From: Herbaspirillum huttiense
GTDB lineage: Bacteria; Pseudomonadota; Gammaproteobacteria; Burkholderiales; Burkholderiaceae_D
Assembly: GCF_004367745.1 (NCBI RefSeq)
Contig: NZ_CP037993.1
Coordinates: forward strand, 5,270,001-5,334,000
Length of the DNA stretch: 64,000 bases
Direction: 5' to 3'
The translations under genes and the position numbers were made by a program. Every line of letters begins with the position of its first letter. Within the stretch, counting starts at the first letter, position 1. Positions 16,607 to 25,620 of the stretch are shown in pieces. The notes beneath the pieces were generated by a model, which searched no databases, was not told where the DNA came from, and saw only the letters and a list, made by a program, of their open reading frames with translations.

Positions 16607-18682
16607 TCAATACTTCACATTGGCAGAGAGGTAGACCGCCCGCCCATCCCCCGGTGCATGCCGGGTCTGGTCGTTGATCCAGACATATTCATAGTAGCGA
16701 TTGGCCAGGTTCTTGAGCTGCAGTTCCAGGCTCAGCTTGTCGTTGACCTGATAAGTCGCGCTGGCATTGAAGAGCGTATAGCCACCGTACTTGCCGCCGG
16801 TATTGGCCGTGGTCAGGTAGTAGCTGCCCTGGCCGTTGACCGAGGCCGACAGCTTCAGGTCCGCCGTGGCCTGGTAATCGATGCCACCGGAATACACCTG
16901 GCGCGGCACGTGGTCGATTTCCTTGCCGAGAGTGTTGGGTGCGCTCGGGTCCGGCGTGATGATTTCCGAACGCTGGCGCGAATACGCCAGCCACAGCGTG
17001 GTGCGCTTGCTGGCGCGCAGATTGATCTGCAGGTCGACACCCTTGCGCTGCGTGCGTCCCACGTTTTCCGAATCGCCCGTGGGATCGTTCAGGCGTCGCT
17101 TGACTTCATCCGAGGCTCGCTGCTCCCACACCGCCACGCGGCCATCGAGCCAGTCCACCGGCGTGAACTTGACGCCGGTTTCCCAGCCGTCATTGATGGA
17201 AGGACGCAGGTCATTGTTGTTGGACTTGTAGGCCGCCGCGCCCGCGCCGACCTGGAAGGTGCGGCCCCAGTTGGCATACAGGCTGGCCTCGCGGATCGGT
17301 GCATAGACCACGCTCAGCTTGGGCTGGCGGATGTAGCCGTAATCCTGGATGCCATAGCTCACCCCGCGCGAGGGATCGTTGAAACGTCCTCCCACATGGT
17401 CGACCCGGTAGCCGGGGATGATGCGCAGCGACTCCACCGGCTTGATCACGGCCTGTACATAGGCACCCACCGTATCGAAGACGAAATGATGGTCGCGCGT
17501 CTGCGATACGCGTACCTGGTTGACCGTGTTGTAGCGCGGGCTCTGGTCTTCCTGGCGCTCCATGCTGAAGCCGCCTTCCAGTGCCAGGTCGCTCATGCCT
17601 TCGAGCGCCTTCCAGCGCGGGCGATAGGTGGCATTGGTCAACAGCCCGTAGTGGGTCTCGTCGATGACGCGCTCCTGCTGCGAGGTCGTGGAGGAATAGC
17701 GCAGCCAGCGCTGGTCACGCACACGATTGAGATAGAGCTTGGCACCGACCGAGAGCTGGTCATCGATGTCACCATCGAAGTGCAGGCTGACCTGGTCCAT
17801 CTGGCGGTTGCCGCCATCGGACTGGGCATAGGCATAGGACGAAGTCGGGTTGCTGCGCGCATCCTGGGCCGTCAGGTAGCCCGGTTCCTGGGCATAGGCA
17901 TTGGCATGACGGATGCTCAGGCCGGTGCGATAGCGGCCATCATCGCTGGTGTAGAACCACTTGCCGGAGAAGGCGATGTTCTCGGCCTGCGCATGGTCGC
18001 GATAGCCATCCGATTTTTCGTAGCCGACGAAATAATTCTGGGACCAGTTGCCGTTTTCCACGCCCTTGACCACCTGCACCTGGCGCGTGTTGAAGCTGCC
18101 GTAGGTCAGGCGCGCCTCGTCGTAGTTGCCGCCCTGGCGGGTGACGATGTTGACGTTGCCGGCGATGTTGTGCAGGCCGTAGCGCGCATCGTTGGTGCCG
18201 CGTACAACCTCGATGCGGGCGATATCGAGCGGGAACAGCGTGCCCAGGAAGGGCATGCCGCCGGCATTGTCATTACTGGGGATGCCGTCGATGAGCAGCT
18301 TGACCGCATTGACCTCGCCCTCGCCATTGAAGCCACGGAAGGACAGCTTGCCCGATTCATTGCCCTGGCGGAACTGGGTCAGCATCACGCCGGGCGACTG
18401 CGCGAACAGCTCCCAGTTGTATTGCACCTGCTGTTGCTGGATGCGGTCGGCCCCGATCAGGTCCACCGAGGTCAGCACGTTGTTGAGTTGCAGCGGACCA
18501 CTGCGGCGTGCGCTCACTTCCACGGTACCGAGCGTCAGTGAAGAATCCTCAGCGGCGCTGGCCGATTGCGCCAGCGCCCAAGGTGCGGCCCCCAGGGCCA
18601 GCAGACCGGACAGGGCGGTGAGTTTGAACACGGGTCGTGCGCGATGCAGCGGCCCGGGCCGGCGGGCGGAGTGAGTCGTCAT
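16607..18682 (-). CDS. TonB-dependent outer-membrane receptor
   Basis: About 691 residues. The ATG giving MTTHSARRPGPLHRARPVF is chosen because it is followed by a signal peptide (FKLTALSGLLALGAAPWALAQS); longer starts up to 18784 add no signal character. The plug domain follows, with LGTVEVSARRSG as TonB-box region, GVMLTQFRQGNESGKLSFRGF and IARIEVVRGTNDARYG. The beta barrel ends in NLANRYYEYVWIND and a terminal aromatic residue (NVKY). It converges on the gluconate cytochrome gene with 13 bp between stops, and a LysR gene is transcribed divergently 188 bp away. The ligand (iron chelate, a cofactor or a sugar-acid complex) cannot be told from sequence. Ribosome binding site is weak. Confidence 0.85.
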   Translation of the reverse strand: MTTHSARRPGPLHRARPVFKLTALSGLLALGAAPWALAQSASAAEDSSLTLGTVEVSARRSGPLQLNNVLTSVDLIGADRIQQQQVQYNWELFAQSPGVMLTQFRQGNESGKLSFRGFNGEGEVNAVKLLIDGIPSNDNAGGMPFLGTLFPLDIARIEVVRGTNDARYGLHNIAGNVNIVTRQGGNYDEARLTYGSFNTRQVQVVKGVENGNWSQNYFVGYEKSDGYRDHAQAENIAFSGKWFYTSDDGRYRTGLSIRHANAYAQEPGYLTAQDARSNPTSSYAYAQSDGGNRQMDQVSLHFDGDIDDQLSVGAKLYLNRVRDQRWLRYSSTTSQQERVIDETHYGLLTNATYRPRWKALEGMSDLALEGGFSMERQEDQSPRYNTVNQVRVSQTRDHHFVFDTVGAYVQAVIKPVESLRIIPGYRVDHVGGRFNDPSRGVSYGIQDYGYIRQPKLSVVYAPIREASLYANWGRTFQVGAGAAAYKSNNNDLRPSINDGWETGVKFTPVDWLDGRVAVWEQRASDEVKRRLNDPTGDSENVGRTQRKGVDLQINLRASKRTTLWLAYSRQRSEIITPDPSAPNTLGKEIDHVPRQVYSGGIDYQATADLKLSASVNGQGSYYLTTANTGGKYGGYTLFNASATYQVNDKLSLELQLKNLANRYYEYVWINDQTRHAPGDGRAVYLSANVKY

Positions 18683-18870
18683 TGGTCTTGTAGTGGTCTT
18701 GGTATAGGCAGTGCATGCGGCCTCCTCCGGCAGTTGCGCTGCCGTCCCCTGGATGCCGCATGGGAAATCAGGAGCGGCAAGCATAAGCTGGTATGACCAC
18801 TTGTTGAATGTGGCAATTTGTCGCAGGGGCTTGCTACCATGCGAGATCTCTTCCTGCTGATCCTGCGCGC

Positions 18871-19788
18871 ATGAAAAAACCGGACCTCCGTACCCTCGAC
18901 CTGAACCTGCTCAAGGCACTGGCCGCCCTGCTCGATGAACGCAACGTCACGCGTGCCGCAGCGCGGCTGGGCGTGAGCCAGCCGGCCATGAGCGGCATCC
19001 TCACGCGGCTGCGCGAGAATTTCGATGACCCCCTGTTTGCCCGCAGCCAGCGCGGCATCGTGCCCACGCCACGGGCGCTGGAACTGGCGCAACCGGTGCA
19101 ACGCGTGCTGCGCGACATCGATGGATTGCTGCATCCGCCGGTCTTCGATCCGGCCACGGCCCATCTGGATTTCACCATCGCCGCCACCGACTATGCCTTG
19201 CGCGCAGTCGCCCTGCCCTTCCTGACGGCGCTCAAGCAGCATGCCCCGTTCATCCGCGTGGCGCTGGCGTCGATGGAAGATGCACCGCTGCAGGAGCGGC
19301 TGGAGCGCGGCGAGATCGACCTGGCACTGACCACGCCGCAGGATACGCCGCCGGGCCTGCATGCGCGGCGGCTGTTCGACGAACATTACGTCTGCGCGAT
19401 GCGTGAGGATCATCCGGTGGTGCGGGGACAGCGGCTCTCGCTCAAGCAGTTCTGCGCGCTGGATCATGCGCTGGTGTCGTATGCGGGCGATCCCTTCCAC
19501 GGCGTCACCGATGAAGCACTGGCACAGCGCGGCCTGCAACGGCGCGTGAGCCTGTCGGTGAAGCGTTTCCTGGTATTGCCGGAGATCTTGCGCAGCACCG
19601 ACCTGGTGGCCGTGGTGCCGTCACGGCTGGTGGCCGGGGTGGAGGGCCTGAAGCTGTTGCCGCCGCCGCTGGAGATCGCCGGCTTCACCAAGACGGCGGC
19701 GTGGCACGAGCGTACGCACCGCGATCCGGCGCAGCGCTGGCTACGCCAGCTGCTGTTTGCCACGGCCGGGCTGGTGCCGCTGCGTTGA
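18871..19788 (+). CDS. LysR-family transcriptional regulator
   Basis: A 305-residue regulator. The N-terminal winged helix-turn-helix contains LNLLKALAALLDERNVTRAA and LGVSQPAMSGILTRLRENFD, and is of the NodD/SyrM-like subtype (FDDPLFARSQRGIVPTPRA). A periplasmic-binding-like effector domain follows. The ATG giving MKKPDLRTLDLN is used, because this is the usual start of the family and the preceding frame has no function. It is divergent from the TonB-dependent receptor and may control it. It ends 4 bp from the stop of the convergent SRPBCC gene. Confidence 0.92.
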   Translation: MKKPDLRTLDLNLLKALAALLDERNVTRAAARLGVSQPAMSGILTRLRENFDDPLFARSQRGIVPTPRALELAQPVQRVLRDIDGLLHPPVFDPATAHLDFTIAATDYALRAVALPFLTALKQHAPFIRVALASMEDAPLQERLERGEIDLALTTPQDTPPGLHARRLFDEHYVCAMREDHPVVRGQRLSLKQFCALDHALVSYAGDPFHGVTDEALAQRGLQRRVSLSVKRFLVLPEILRSTDLVAVVPSRLVAGVEGLKLLPPPLEIAGFTKTAAWHERTHRDPAQRWLRQLLFATAGLVPLR

Positions 19789-19791
19789 TCC

Positions 19792-20328
19792 TTAGCGCGG
19801 CGTGGCGGCCTCAGCCGCTGCCCGCGCCAGGCCGGTGATCCATTCCTGGTGGGCATTGAGCATGGGATTGGGCAAGGTGGCTGCCAGCTCGCGCGCGGGC
19901 TGGCCGTTCTGTGTCTCCTGCGTGAGGATGCGCACGCGGCCGCCCTCCAGGTCTTCGAACAGCCAGGCGTGGTGGACATCCAGACGCTGCGCGGCATCGC
20001 CTTCGACCCAGCCGTGCCAGGCGATGCGAGCGGCCTGGCCAGGCTGGGGCGGCAGGTATTCGGTCACTTCCGCTTCGACCGCAAAGCCGAAGGTCGTAAA
20101 GCGGAAACGAGCGCCCGCCGACAGCAGCGGACCGCTGCCATCATGGAAGCGGATCTCGCTGGCATTGCCGTAATAGCCGGGCCAGGCGCGCGTGTCGTTG
20201 AGCAGCGGCCACACCTGGGCCGCCGAGAGACCGGCGATGATCACTTCATTGGAAACGTAGTTGTCGGTGGTACCGGGCAGATAGCCGGCCGGCCAGATGA
20301 TGGCGGCCTGGGTGGTGATGGCAGACAT
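19792..20328 (-). CDS. SRPBCC-fold protein (polyketide cyclase / START-like)
   Basis: A 178-residue protein with the SRPBCC hydrophobic-ligand fold: an N-terminal strand NEVIIAGLSAAQVWPLLNDT, then AWPGYYGNASEIRFHDGSGP, a beta sheet with VEAEVTEYLPP and IAWHGWVEG, and a C-terminal helix MLNAHQEWITGLARAAAEA. Members bind or alter small hydrophobic ligands; the ligand here is unknown. Upstream (20398-20440) lies a GATATC-N11-GATATC-type repeat that might be an operator. It follows the flavodoxin-like gene in the same direction with a gap of about 130 bp, so it may have its own promoter. Confidence 0.8.
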   Translation of the reverse strand: MSAITTQAAIIWPAGYLPGTTDNYVSNEVIIAGLSAAQVWPLLNDTRAWPGYYGNASEIRFHDGSGPLLSAGARFRFTTFGFAVEAEVTEYLPPQPGQAARIAWHGWVEGDAAQRLDVHHAWLFEDLEGGRVRILTQETQNGQPARELAATLPNPMLNAHQEWITGLARAAAEAATPR

Positions 20329-20454
20329 GATTTTCCTTGGCGGATTGTTGGACAGGTCTGCATGATGCGGACCGTCCAGTTATTACGCCAATCCTGAAAA
20401 CCGATGATGGATATCGGGAAAACTGATATCTGGATCAGGGCACGGGCCTGAGGT

Positions 20455-21012
20455 TCAGGCGCGGCCGCGTGCGAATTGCGCCGCCACCTCGGCCACGCGC
20501 TTGCCCAGATAGGCGGCCGTGGCCAGGTCACTGGCACCGGGCGTGACCTCGGCGGGGGCATCGTCCGATTGCGCCATCGCTCCCAGCCAGCCACCGATGC
20601 GATTGAGTTCATCACCGCTCTTGCCGGGGAAGAGATCGACACCGGTCCAGAGCATGCCGTGCTGGGCGGCGAACAGCGCCAGGGTCACCAGGGAATTGAG
20701 CTTGTCGCCATGCAGCGCGCCGGAATTGGTGAAACCGGCCGCGACCTTGTTGCGCCAGGTCTGCGGGATCCACGCCTGGCGGGTCGAGTCTTCCATGAAC
20801 TGCTTGAAGCGCGCCGAGATGGTGCCGTTATAGGTCGGCGAGCCGAAGATGATGGCGTCGCTGGCGGCGATGGCAGCCCAGTCCACGCTGCCGGCGGCGA
20901 GCGGCACAAGGGTGGCATGAGCCCCCGCGACTTCTTCCACGCCGCGCGCCACGGACTGGGCGAGTTTTTCGGTATGGCCGTAGCCGCTGTCAAAGACGAT
21001 GCTGATGTTCAT
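20455..21012 (-). CDS. Flavodoxin-like NAD(P)H:quinone oxidoreductase (WrbA-like)
   Basis: A 185-residue flavodoxin-fold protein. The FMN phosphate loop is SGYGHTEKLA at 9-18, preceded by a hydrophobic strand ISIVFD. Later loops include FGSPTYNGTISARFKQFMED near 56-75 and TNSGALHGDKLNSL near 94. These match the WrbA/flavodoxin family, which reduces quinones by two electrons or acts as an electron carrier. It is divergent from a LysR gene 151 bp away, which may respond to a quinone-like effector and control it. A general flavodoxin role cannot be excluded. Confidence 0.85.
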   Translation of the reverse strand: MNISIVFDSGYGHTEKLAQSVARGVEEVAGAHATLVPLAAGSVDWAAIAASDAIIFGSPTYNGTISARFKQFMEDSTRQAWIPQTWRNKVAAGFTNSGALHGDKLNSLVTLALFAAQHGMLWTGVDLFPGKSGDELNRIGGWLGAMAQSDDAPAEVTPGASDLATAAYLGKRVAEVAAQFARGRA

Positions 21013-21163
21013 GTTTTCTCCTGTGGATAAATCAAACTGTTCGGGACCGGGGAATGCGGTGACAGGCTCATTCTGCGCAAATGGATTACATGACGGTAGC
21101 GGGGCAATCCTTTAGGATTCATCAAAATGAACTTATCAATCCATTTTTCGGGGAGCAACGGCC

Positions 21164-22117
21164 ATGGATACGTCGCAACGGGTACGCGCCATCATTTCCT
21201 TCGTGCAGGCAGCCGATAGCGGCAGCTTCGCCGGCGCCGGGCGGATACTCGGCATCTCCTCAGCTGCGGTGAGCCAGAATGTGGCCGGATTGGAAAGCGC
21301 CCTGGGCGTGCGTCTCATGAACCGCACCACGCGCAGCCTGAACCTGACCGAGGAAGGCAGTGCCTTCCTTCGTCAGGCACGCATTGCGCTCGATGCACTG
21401 GAACAGGCGACCGATGACGTGGTGGCGGCACGCGCGACACCGACCGGACGCGTGCGCATCTCCACCAGTGCGGCCTTCGGCCGCGAACAATTGCTGCCGC
21501 TGCTGCCCGGCCTGAGCCAGCGCTATCCGGCCTTGTCGGTGGAAGTGGATTTCGATGACCGCCTCAGCGAGCTGGTGCAGGACGGCTATGACCTGGCGAT
21601 CCGGGGCGGACGCATCGCCGATTCGTCGCTGGTCTCGCGCAGCATCTGCAAACTGAACCTGGCGCTGGTCGCCAGTCCCGCCTATCTGGAGGCCCGCGGC
21701 ACACCGCGCCGCCCGCAGGATCTGCACAAGCACAGCCTGATTACGCGCAAGTTCCTGGGCGGCAAGGTGTCACCCTGGAATTTCCAGGGCAGCGACGGCA
21801 GCATCATGACCTGGAATACCGAACACGCACTGCTGACCTTGTCCTCGCCCGAAGCGCTGGTCCAGGCGGCCCTCGCCGGCATGGGTATCGCCGAAGTCGG
21901 GGTGCATCACGCGTGGCGCTATCTGCAACGCGGGCGATTGAAGGTGCTGCTCTTGCGCAGCCATCATCCGGGCAACTACGAAATGTGCCTGCAATACCCG
22001 CACCGGGCGCTGATCGCGCCGCGTGTGCGGGTGGCGGTGGATTACCTGCTGGAAGGCTTCGCCGCCAGCGAGGAACTGCACGTGCCGCTGGCCGCCTTGC
22101 GCAAGTACGCGGCCTGA
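21164..22117 (+). CDS. LysR-family transcriptional regulator
   Basis: A 317-residue LysR regulator with GGGGAG upstream of the ATG. Its HTH region is IISFVQAADSGSFAGAGRILG and ISSAAVSQNVAGLESALGVRL, followed by NRTTRSLNLTEEG, as in the CrgA/AaeR-like branch. It is divergent from the flavodoxin-like quinone reductase gene, the classic arrangement for a LysR regulator and its target. Its stop is 13 bp from the stop of the convergent cyclophilin-like gene. Confidence 0.92.
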   Translation: MDTSQRVRAIISFVQAADSGSFAGAGRILGISSAAVSQNVAGLESALGVRLMNRTTRSLNLTEEGSAFLRQARIALDALEQATDDVVAARATPTGRVRISTSAAFGREQLLPLLPGLSQRYPALSVEVDFDDRLSELVQDGYDLAIRGGRIADSSLVSRSICKLNLALVASPAYLEARGTPRRPQDLHKHSLITRKFLGGKVSPWNFQGSDGSIMTWNTEHALLTLSSPEALVQAALAGMGIAEVGVHHAWRYLQRGRLKVLLLRSHHPGNYEMCLQYPHRALIAPRVRVAVDYLLEGFAASEELHVPLAALRKYAA

Positions 22118-22130
22118 GTACGGATGCGAT

Positions 22131-22595
22131 TCATTCCTGCTCGATCAGGGCCAGATAAGGACCAGGCTGGCGCAGGACCGCGATGTCTCCGGTGATGTGG
22201 CCCAGCTTGACCAATCCCTTCGAGTAAGCGAAGTCCTTGTAGAACAGGGCGATATTGCCCCAGGGCGCATAGAAGGCGATATCCCCGCTGCGCGGCGTAT
22301 AGCCCTCGGGCTCGCCGCGCGTGGCCAGCTTGCGTGGCAGCTGGGCAATCTTCTCGGTCTGGTTGTAGTCGGACAGCTCCAGCGTCAGCGGCAACAGGGC
22401 GGCGAAGTCGCGGGCAGCCGGACCGGGTTCGAGACGCGCGGTCAGGACGGTGTCGGCGATGGTGATGCGCAGGGTCATGGGCAGGCTCTTGGCAGAGGTA
22501 CGGGTCTGGGCCGCTGCCGTCATCGGGCAGAGGCTCATCGCGCCGGCCATCAGCACGGCAATCACGGTCAGGCGCGGCAGGAAAGAGGAAGACAT
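22131..22595 (-). CDS. Exported cyclophilin-like fold protein
   Basis: A 154-residue protein: a signal peptide (FLPRLTVIAVLMAGAMSLCPMTAAAQ) followed by a small beta barrel of the Cyclophil_like2 type. Typical segments are MTLRITIADTVLTARLE, LLPLTLELSDYNQTEKIA and TPRSGDIAFYAPWGNIALFY. The family has a cyclophilin fold, but no isomerase activity is established. In many genomes it sits with quinone or aldehyde oxidoreductases under a LysR regulator, as here. Its promoter region carries one copy of the 50-bp element shared with xdhC and the molybdenum hydroxylase operon. Confidence 0.8.
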   Translation of the reverse strand: MSSSFLPRLTVIAVLMAGAMSLCPMTAAAQTRTSAKSLPMTLRITIADTVLTARLEPGPAARDFAALLPLTLELSDYNQTEKIAQLPRKLATRGEPEGYTPRSGDIAFYAPWGNIALFYKDFAYSKGLVKLGHITGDIAVLRQPGPYLALIEQE

Positions 22596-22648
22596 GGGCA
22601 GTCCGGAGGCAATCAATCTGACCTGATTGTCGCTGCATCATCGGTCCG

Positions 22649-22698
22649 TGATTAGTCCCGCCGGGCTGAATGCGGTCATCAGTCCAGCTTATGAATCA
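22649..22698. promoter_or_regulatory. Shared 50-bp operator-like element, copy C
   Basis: A 50-bp stretch that aligns without gaps to copies at 26937 and 32523. It has TGATTAG at the left, CCGGGCT and AAT in the centre and GCTTATGAAT at the right; 36 of 50 bases match the 32523 copy by hand count. It begins 54 bp upstream of the cyclophilin-like gene and lies next to a LysR gene that may encode its binding protein. Confidence 0.7.
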
Positions 22699-22710
22699 GG
22701 CACCCTGTCA

Positions 22711-23622
22711 TCACCCCGGCTGACGTGGCCGGTTTTCGTAGCGCAGGGCATTGACCACCAGCGAGAACGCCGGCGAAGGCTGGCGGCGGCTGGGATAGTA
22801 GAGGTGATAGCCCTCGAAGACCGGACACCAGTCCTCCAGCACCCGTACCAGCTGGCCGCTCTCCAGATAGGATTGAAGGTCGTCTTCGGGCAGCAGGACC
22901 ACGCCCAGCCCGGCCAAGGCCGCATCGATCTGCGGCGGCACGGTGTTGAAGATGAGCGAACCGTCGACACGCACGTTGATCTTTTCGCCGTCCTTTTCAA
23001 AATCCCATACGTAAAGCCCGCCCGAGGACGGCATGCGCTGGTTGATGCAATCCTGGGCCATCAGGTCGTTCGGATGCAGCGGCACCGGATAGCGTGTGAA
23101 GTACTCGGGCGAGGCCGCCACCACCATGCGCAGCGGCGGGCCGATGGGCACCGCGATCATGTCGCGGTCGATGGTCTTTCCCCAGCGCACGCCGGCATCG
23201 AAGCGGTCGGCCACGATGTCGCGCAGGGCGTAGCTCATGTCGAATTCCAGCTTGATGTCGGGATATTGCTGCAACAGCGGGGCCAGCTTGGGCAGCAGCA
23301 CGCGCTGGATCATGCCGTCGCCGCAGGTGATGCGCACGGTGCCACCAGGTTTTTCGCGCAGTGCAGTGAGGGCATCGAGCTCGGCTTCGATCTCGTCGAA
23401 GCGGTTGCCGATCGACTGGATCAGGCGCTCGCCAGCGGGCGTGAGCGAGATGCTGCGCGTGGTGCGGGTCAGCAGGCGGATCTGCAGGCGCTCTTCGAGG
23501 CCGCGGATGGCTTGCGACAGCGCGGATTGCGTCACGCCCAGCGTGGCGGCGGCACGCGTGAAACTGCCCTCGCGCGCCACGGTGACGAAACCCAGCAAGT
23601 CATTGAGATTGCGTTTGATCAT
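22711..23622 (-). CDS. LysR-family transcriptional regulator, candidate master of the shared operator
   Basis: A 303-residue LysR regulator with HTH segments LLGFVTVAREGSFTRAAATLG and VTQSALSQAIRGLEERLQIRL, then TRTTRSISLTPAGERL. The effector domain includes VDGSLIFNTVPPQIDAALAGLG, a motif common in LysR proteins that control aldehyde/quinone oxidoreductases. Copy C of the shared 50-bp element lies just behind it, and its own promoter (about 23717-23760) contains a looser AT-rich TGATTAG/CTAAT array that could be an autoregulatory site. It is divergent from an MFS exporter gene. Confidence 0.92.
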   Translation of the reverse strand: MIKRNLNDLLGFVTVAREGSFTRAAATLGVTQSALSQAIRGLEERLQIRLLTRTTRSISLTPAGERLIQSIGNRFDEIEAELDALTALREKPGGTVRITCGDGMIQRVLLPKLAPLLQQYPDIKLEFDMSYALRDIVADRFDAGVRWGKTIDRDMIAVPIGPPLRMVVAASPEYFTRYPVPLHPNDLMAQDCINQRMPSSGGLYVWDFEKDGEKINVRVDGSLIFNTVPPQIDAALAGLGVVLLPEDDLQSYLESGQLVRVLEDWCPVFEGYHLYYPSRRQPSPAFSLVVNALRYENRPRQPG

Positions 23623-23878
23623 GCAGCCACCCTTCCTGTGGTGAGCAATAAAGCCGGATCAGCCGGAGGCCGCGCCGATGAAACAAGGGGTCGGTACCGA
23701 AGGGGGACGGGATTCATTGATTAGTTTTTCTAATAGGGTAATTAAGGATTGATTACCTAGTCAATACGGCGCACGCGCGCGACACTGATTGCCTTCACAT
23801 TCTCCACGGCAAGCGCTGCGACCCGTGCATGCTGGTTTTCGGCGTGCTGCGGCGGGCACAGTCTTGCCCGACATCATC

Positions 23879-25108
23879 ATGAGCAGTTCCTCTTGCACCA
23901 CCTCTTCACTGCAGGCCGCCGACACCCCGGTACAGGCGCACTGGGGCGGCGTCTTCGCGATGACGCTCACGGCCTTTGCCCTGGTCGCTTCCGAATTCAT
24001 GCCGGTAAGCCTGTTGACGCCCATCGCACAGGATCTGGGCGTGAGCGAAGGCCTGGCCGGGCAAGCGATCTCGGTCTCTGGCGCCTTCGCCGTGCTCACC
24101 AGCCTGAGCATTGCGCGCCTGGCCGGGCAGCTGCCACGCAAGACGCTGCTGTTGTGGCTGACGGCGCTGATGATGATCTCCGGCCCGGTCATTGCGCTGG
24201 CCCCCAACTATCCGGTCTACATGGCCGGGCGCGTACTGATCGGCATCGCCATCGGCGGCTTCTGGTCGATGTCGGCCGCCGCCGCCATCCGCCTGGTGCC
24301 GCCGCAGGACGTGGCGCGTGCACTGGCCGTCTTCAATGGCGGCAATGCCCTGGCCACCGTCGTGGCCGCCCCGCTGGGCAGTTACCTCGGCGCACTCATC
24401 GGCTGGCGTGGCGCCTTCCTGTGCCTGGCACCGGTGGCCTTGCTGGCGCTGCTGTGGCAGGCGCTCAGCCTGCCGGCCATGCGTCCGGCCGCGCGCCACA
24501 CCGCGCCCACGCATCCGCTGGCCCTGCTGGCGACACCGCTGGTGGCACTGGGCATGGCGGGCGTGAGCCTGCTCTTCATGGGGCAGTTCACCCTCTTCAC
24601 CTATCTGCGCCCCTTCCTCGAAAGCGAAACGCGGGTGCAGGTGCAAACCCTGTCGCTGATCCTGCTGGCCATCGGCGTGGCCGGATTCATCGGTACTACG
24701 CTCATCGGACGGCTGCTGCGCCGTTCGTTCTACGGCACGCTGGTCTTCATCCCGCTGCTGATGGCCGTCATCGCCCTGGCGCTGGTGGCCTGCGGCCATC
24801 ACGTCCTGCCGGTCAGCTTGCTGCTGGCGCTGTGGGGTCTGGTCGCTACGGCCGCACCGGTGGGCTGGTGGTCGTGGGTGGCGCGCACCCTGCCGCACGA
24901 TGCCGAAGCCGGCGGCGGGCTGATGGTGGCGCTGGTGCAATTGGCCATCGGCCTGGGGTCCACCCTGGGCGGACTGCTGTTTGACCACGGCGGCCATCAC
25001 ATCACTTTCTTTGCCAGCGCAGGCGTGCTGCTGGCCGCAGCCTTGCTGGCAGCGCTCACGGCCCGCCAGGATCGCCGGCCATCTTCCAACGAAAGGACAT
25101 CTCCATGA
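23879..25108 (+). CDS. MFS transporter, sugar/nucleoside efflux type (NepI/AraJ-like)
   Basis: A 409-residue 12-helix major facilitator. The ATG giving MSSSSCTTSSLQAADTP is chosen, because the frame ahead of it is Arg/His-rich and untypical. First-helix segment VFAMTLTAFALVASEFMPVS, the loop RLAGQLPRKTLLL with the MFS A-like motif, and RVLIGIAIGGFWSMSAAAA match the DHA1 efflux branch that includes NepI and AraJ. The exported compound is unknown. The cupin gene that follows overlaps its stop by 4 bases, so the two are translated together. Confidence 0.88.
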   Translation: MSSSSCTTSSLQAADTPVQAHWGGVFAMTLTAFALVASEFMPVSLLTPIAQDLGVSEGLAGQAISVSGAFAVLTSLSIARLAGQLPRKTLLLWLTALMMISGPVIALAPNYPVYMAGRVLIGIAIGGFWSMSAAAAIRLVPPQDVARALAVFNGGNALATVVAAPLGSYLGALIGWRGAFLCLAPVALLALLWQALSLPAMRPAARHTAPTHPLALLATPLVALGMAGVSLLFMGQFTLFTYLRPFLESETRVQVQTLSLILLAIGVAGFIGTTLIGRLLRRSFYGTLVFIPLLMAVIALALVACGHHVLPVSLLLALWGLVATAAPVGWWSWVARTLPHDAEAGGGLMVALVQLAIGLGSTLGGLLFDHGGHHITFFASAGVLLAAALLAALTARQDRRPSSNERTSP

Positions 25109-25518
25109 AGATCATTCGCAACGGCAGCACCCCATCGGCCAAGGGACCGGCCTCCTTTTTCACCGGCAATGTGCGCATCGACAGTTTCTTCCAAGGTGAA
25201 GAACCGGCGCGCGCGGGCGGTGCCATCGTCACCTTCGAACCCGGTGCGCGCACCGTGTGGCACACCCATCCGCTGGGCCAGACCCTGATCGTGACGCAAG
25301 GCGTCGGCTGGACCCAATGCGAAGGCGGCCCGCGCACCGAGATCCGAGCCGGCGACGTGGTCTGGTGTCCGTGCCAGCGCCGTCACTGGCACGGTGCCAC
25401 CGACACCACTGCCATGACGCACGTGGCCATCACCGAACTGCTTGATGGCAAGAACGTGGAGTGGCTGGAGCCGGTCACCGATGCGCAGTATCTCGGTGGT
25501 GAAGTCGTCAGGGACTGA
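25105..25518 (+). CDS. Cupin-domain protein
   Basis: A 137-residue single-domain cupin. Motif 1 is readable as GARTVWHTHPLGQTLIVTQG (two His and a Gln as likely metal ligands), and motif 2 as GDVVWCPCQRRHWHGA with a further His pair. The start overlaps the MFS stop (ATGA). Close homologues are annotated as carboxymuconolactone-decarboxylase-linked or quercetinase-like cupins, but no reaction can be assigned. Partnering with an exporter suggests detoxification of the same compound. Confidence 0.85.
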   Translation: MKIIRNGSTPSAKGPASFFTGNVRIDSFFQGEEPARAGGAIVTFEPGARTVWHTHPLGQTLIVTQGVGWTQCEGGPRTEIRAGDVVWCPCQRRHWHGATDTTAMTHVAITELLDGKNVEWLEPVTDAQYLGGEVVRD

Positions 25519-25548
25519 GGCTCCCCCCCACACTTCGCTCAGCAATCA

Positions 25549-25588
25549 AAAAATCGGGCGGACACCTTGTGGGTGCCCGCCCGATTTC
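25549..25588. terminator. Bidirectional terminator between cupin and alcohol dehydrogenase genes
   Basis: The arms AAATCGGGCGG-ACACC (25551-25566) and GGGTG-CCCGCCCGATTT (25571-25587) form a long GC-rich stem around a short TTGT loop. A-runs on the left and T residues on the right let it serve both converging genes. Confidence 0.85.
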
Positions 25589-25620
25589 GTTCACTACGAT
25601 GTCAGGTCAGCCGTTGGCCC

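Noticed and set aside
16658-18541. A 627-codon plus-strand frame antisense to the TonB-dependent receptor
   Set aside because: No ribosome site or signal and low-information composition; the receptor on the other strand has plug and barrel motifs.
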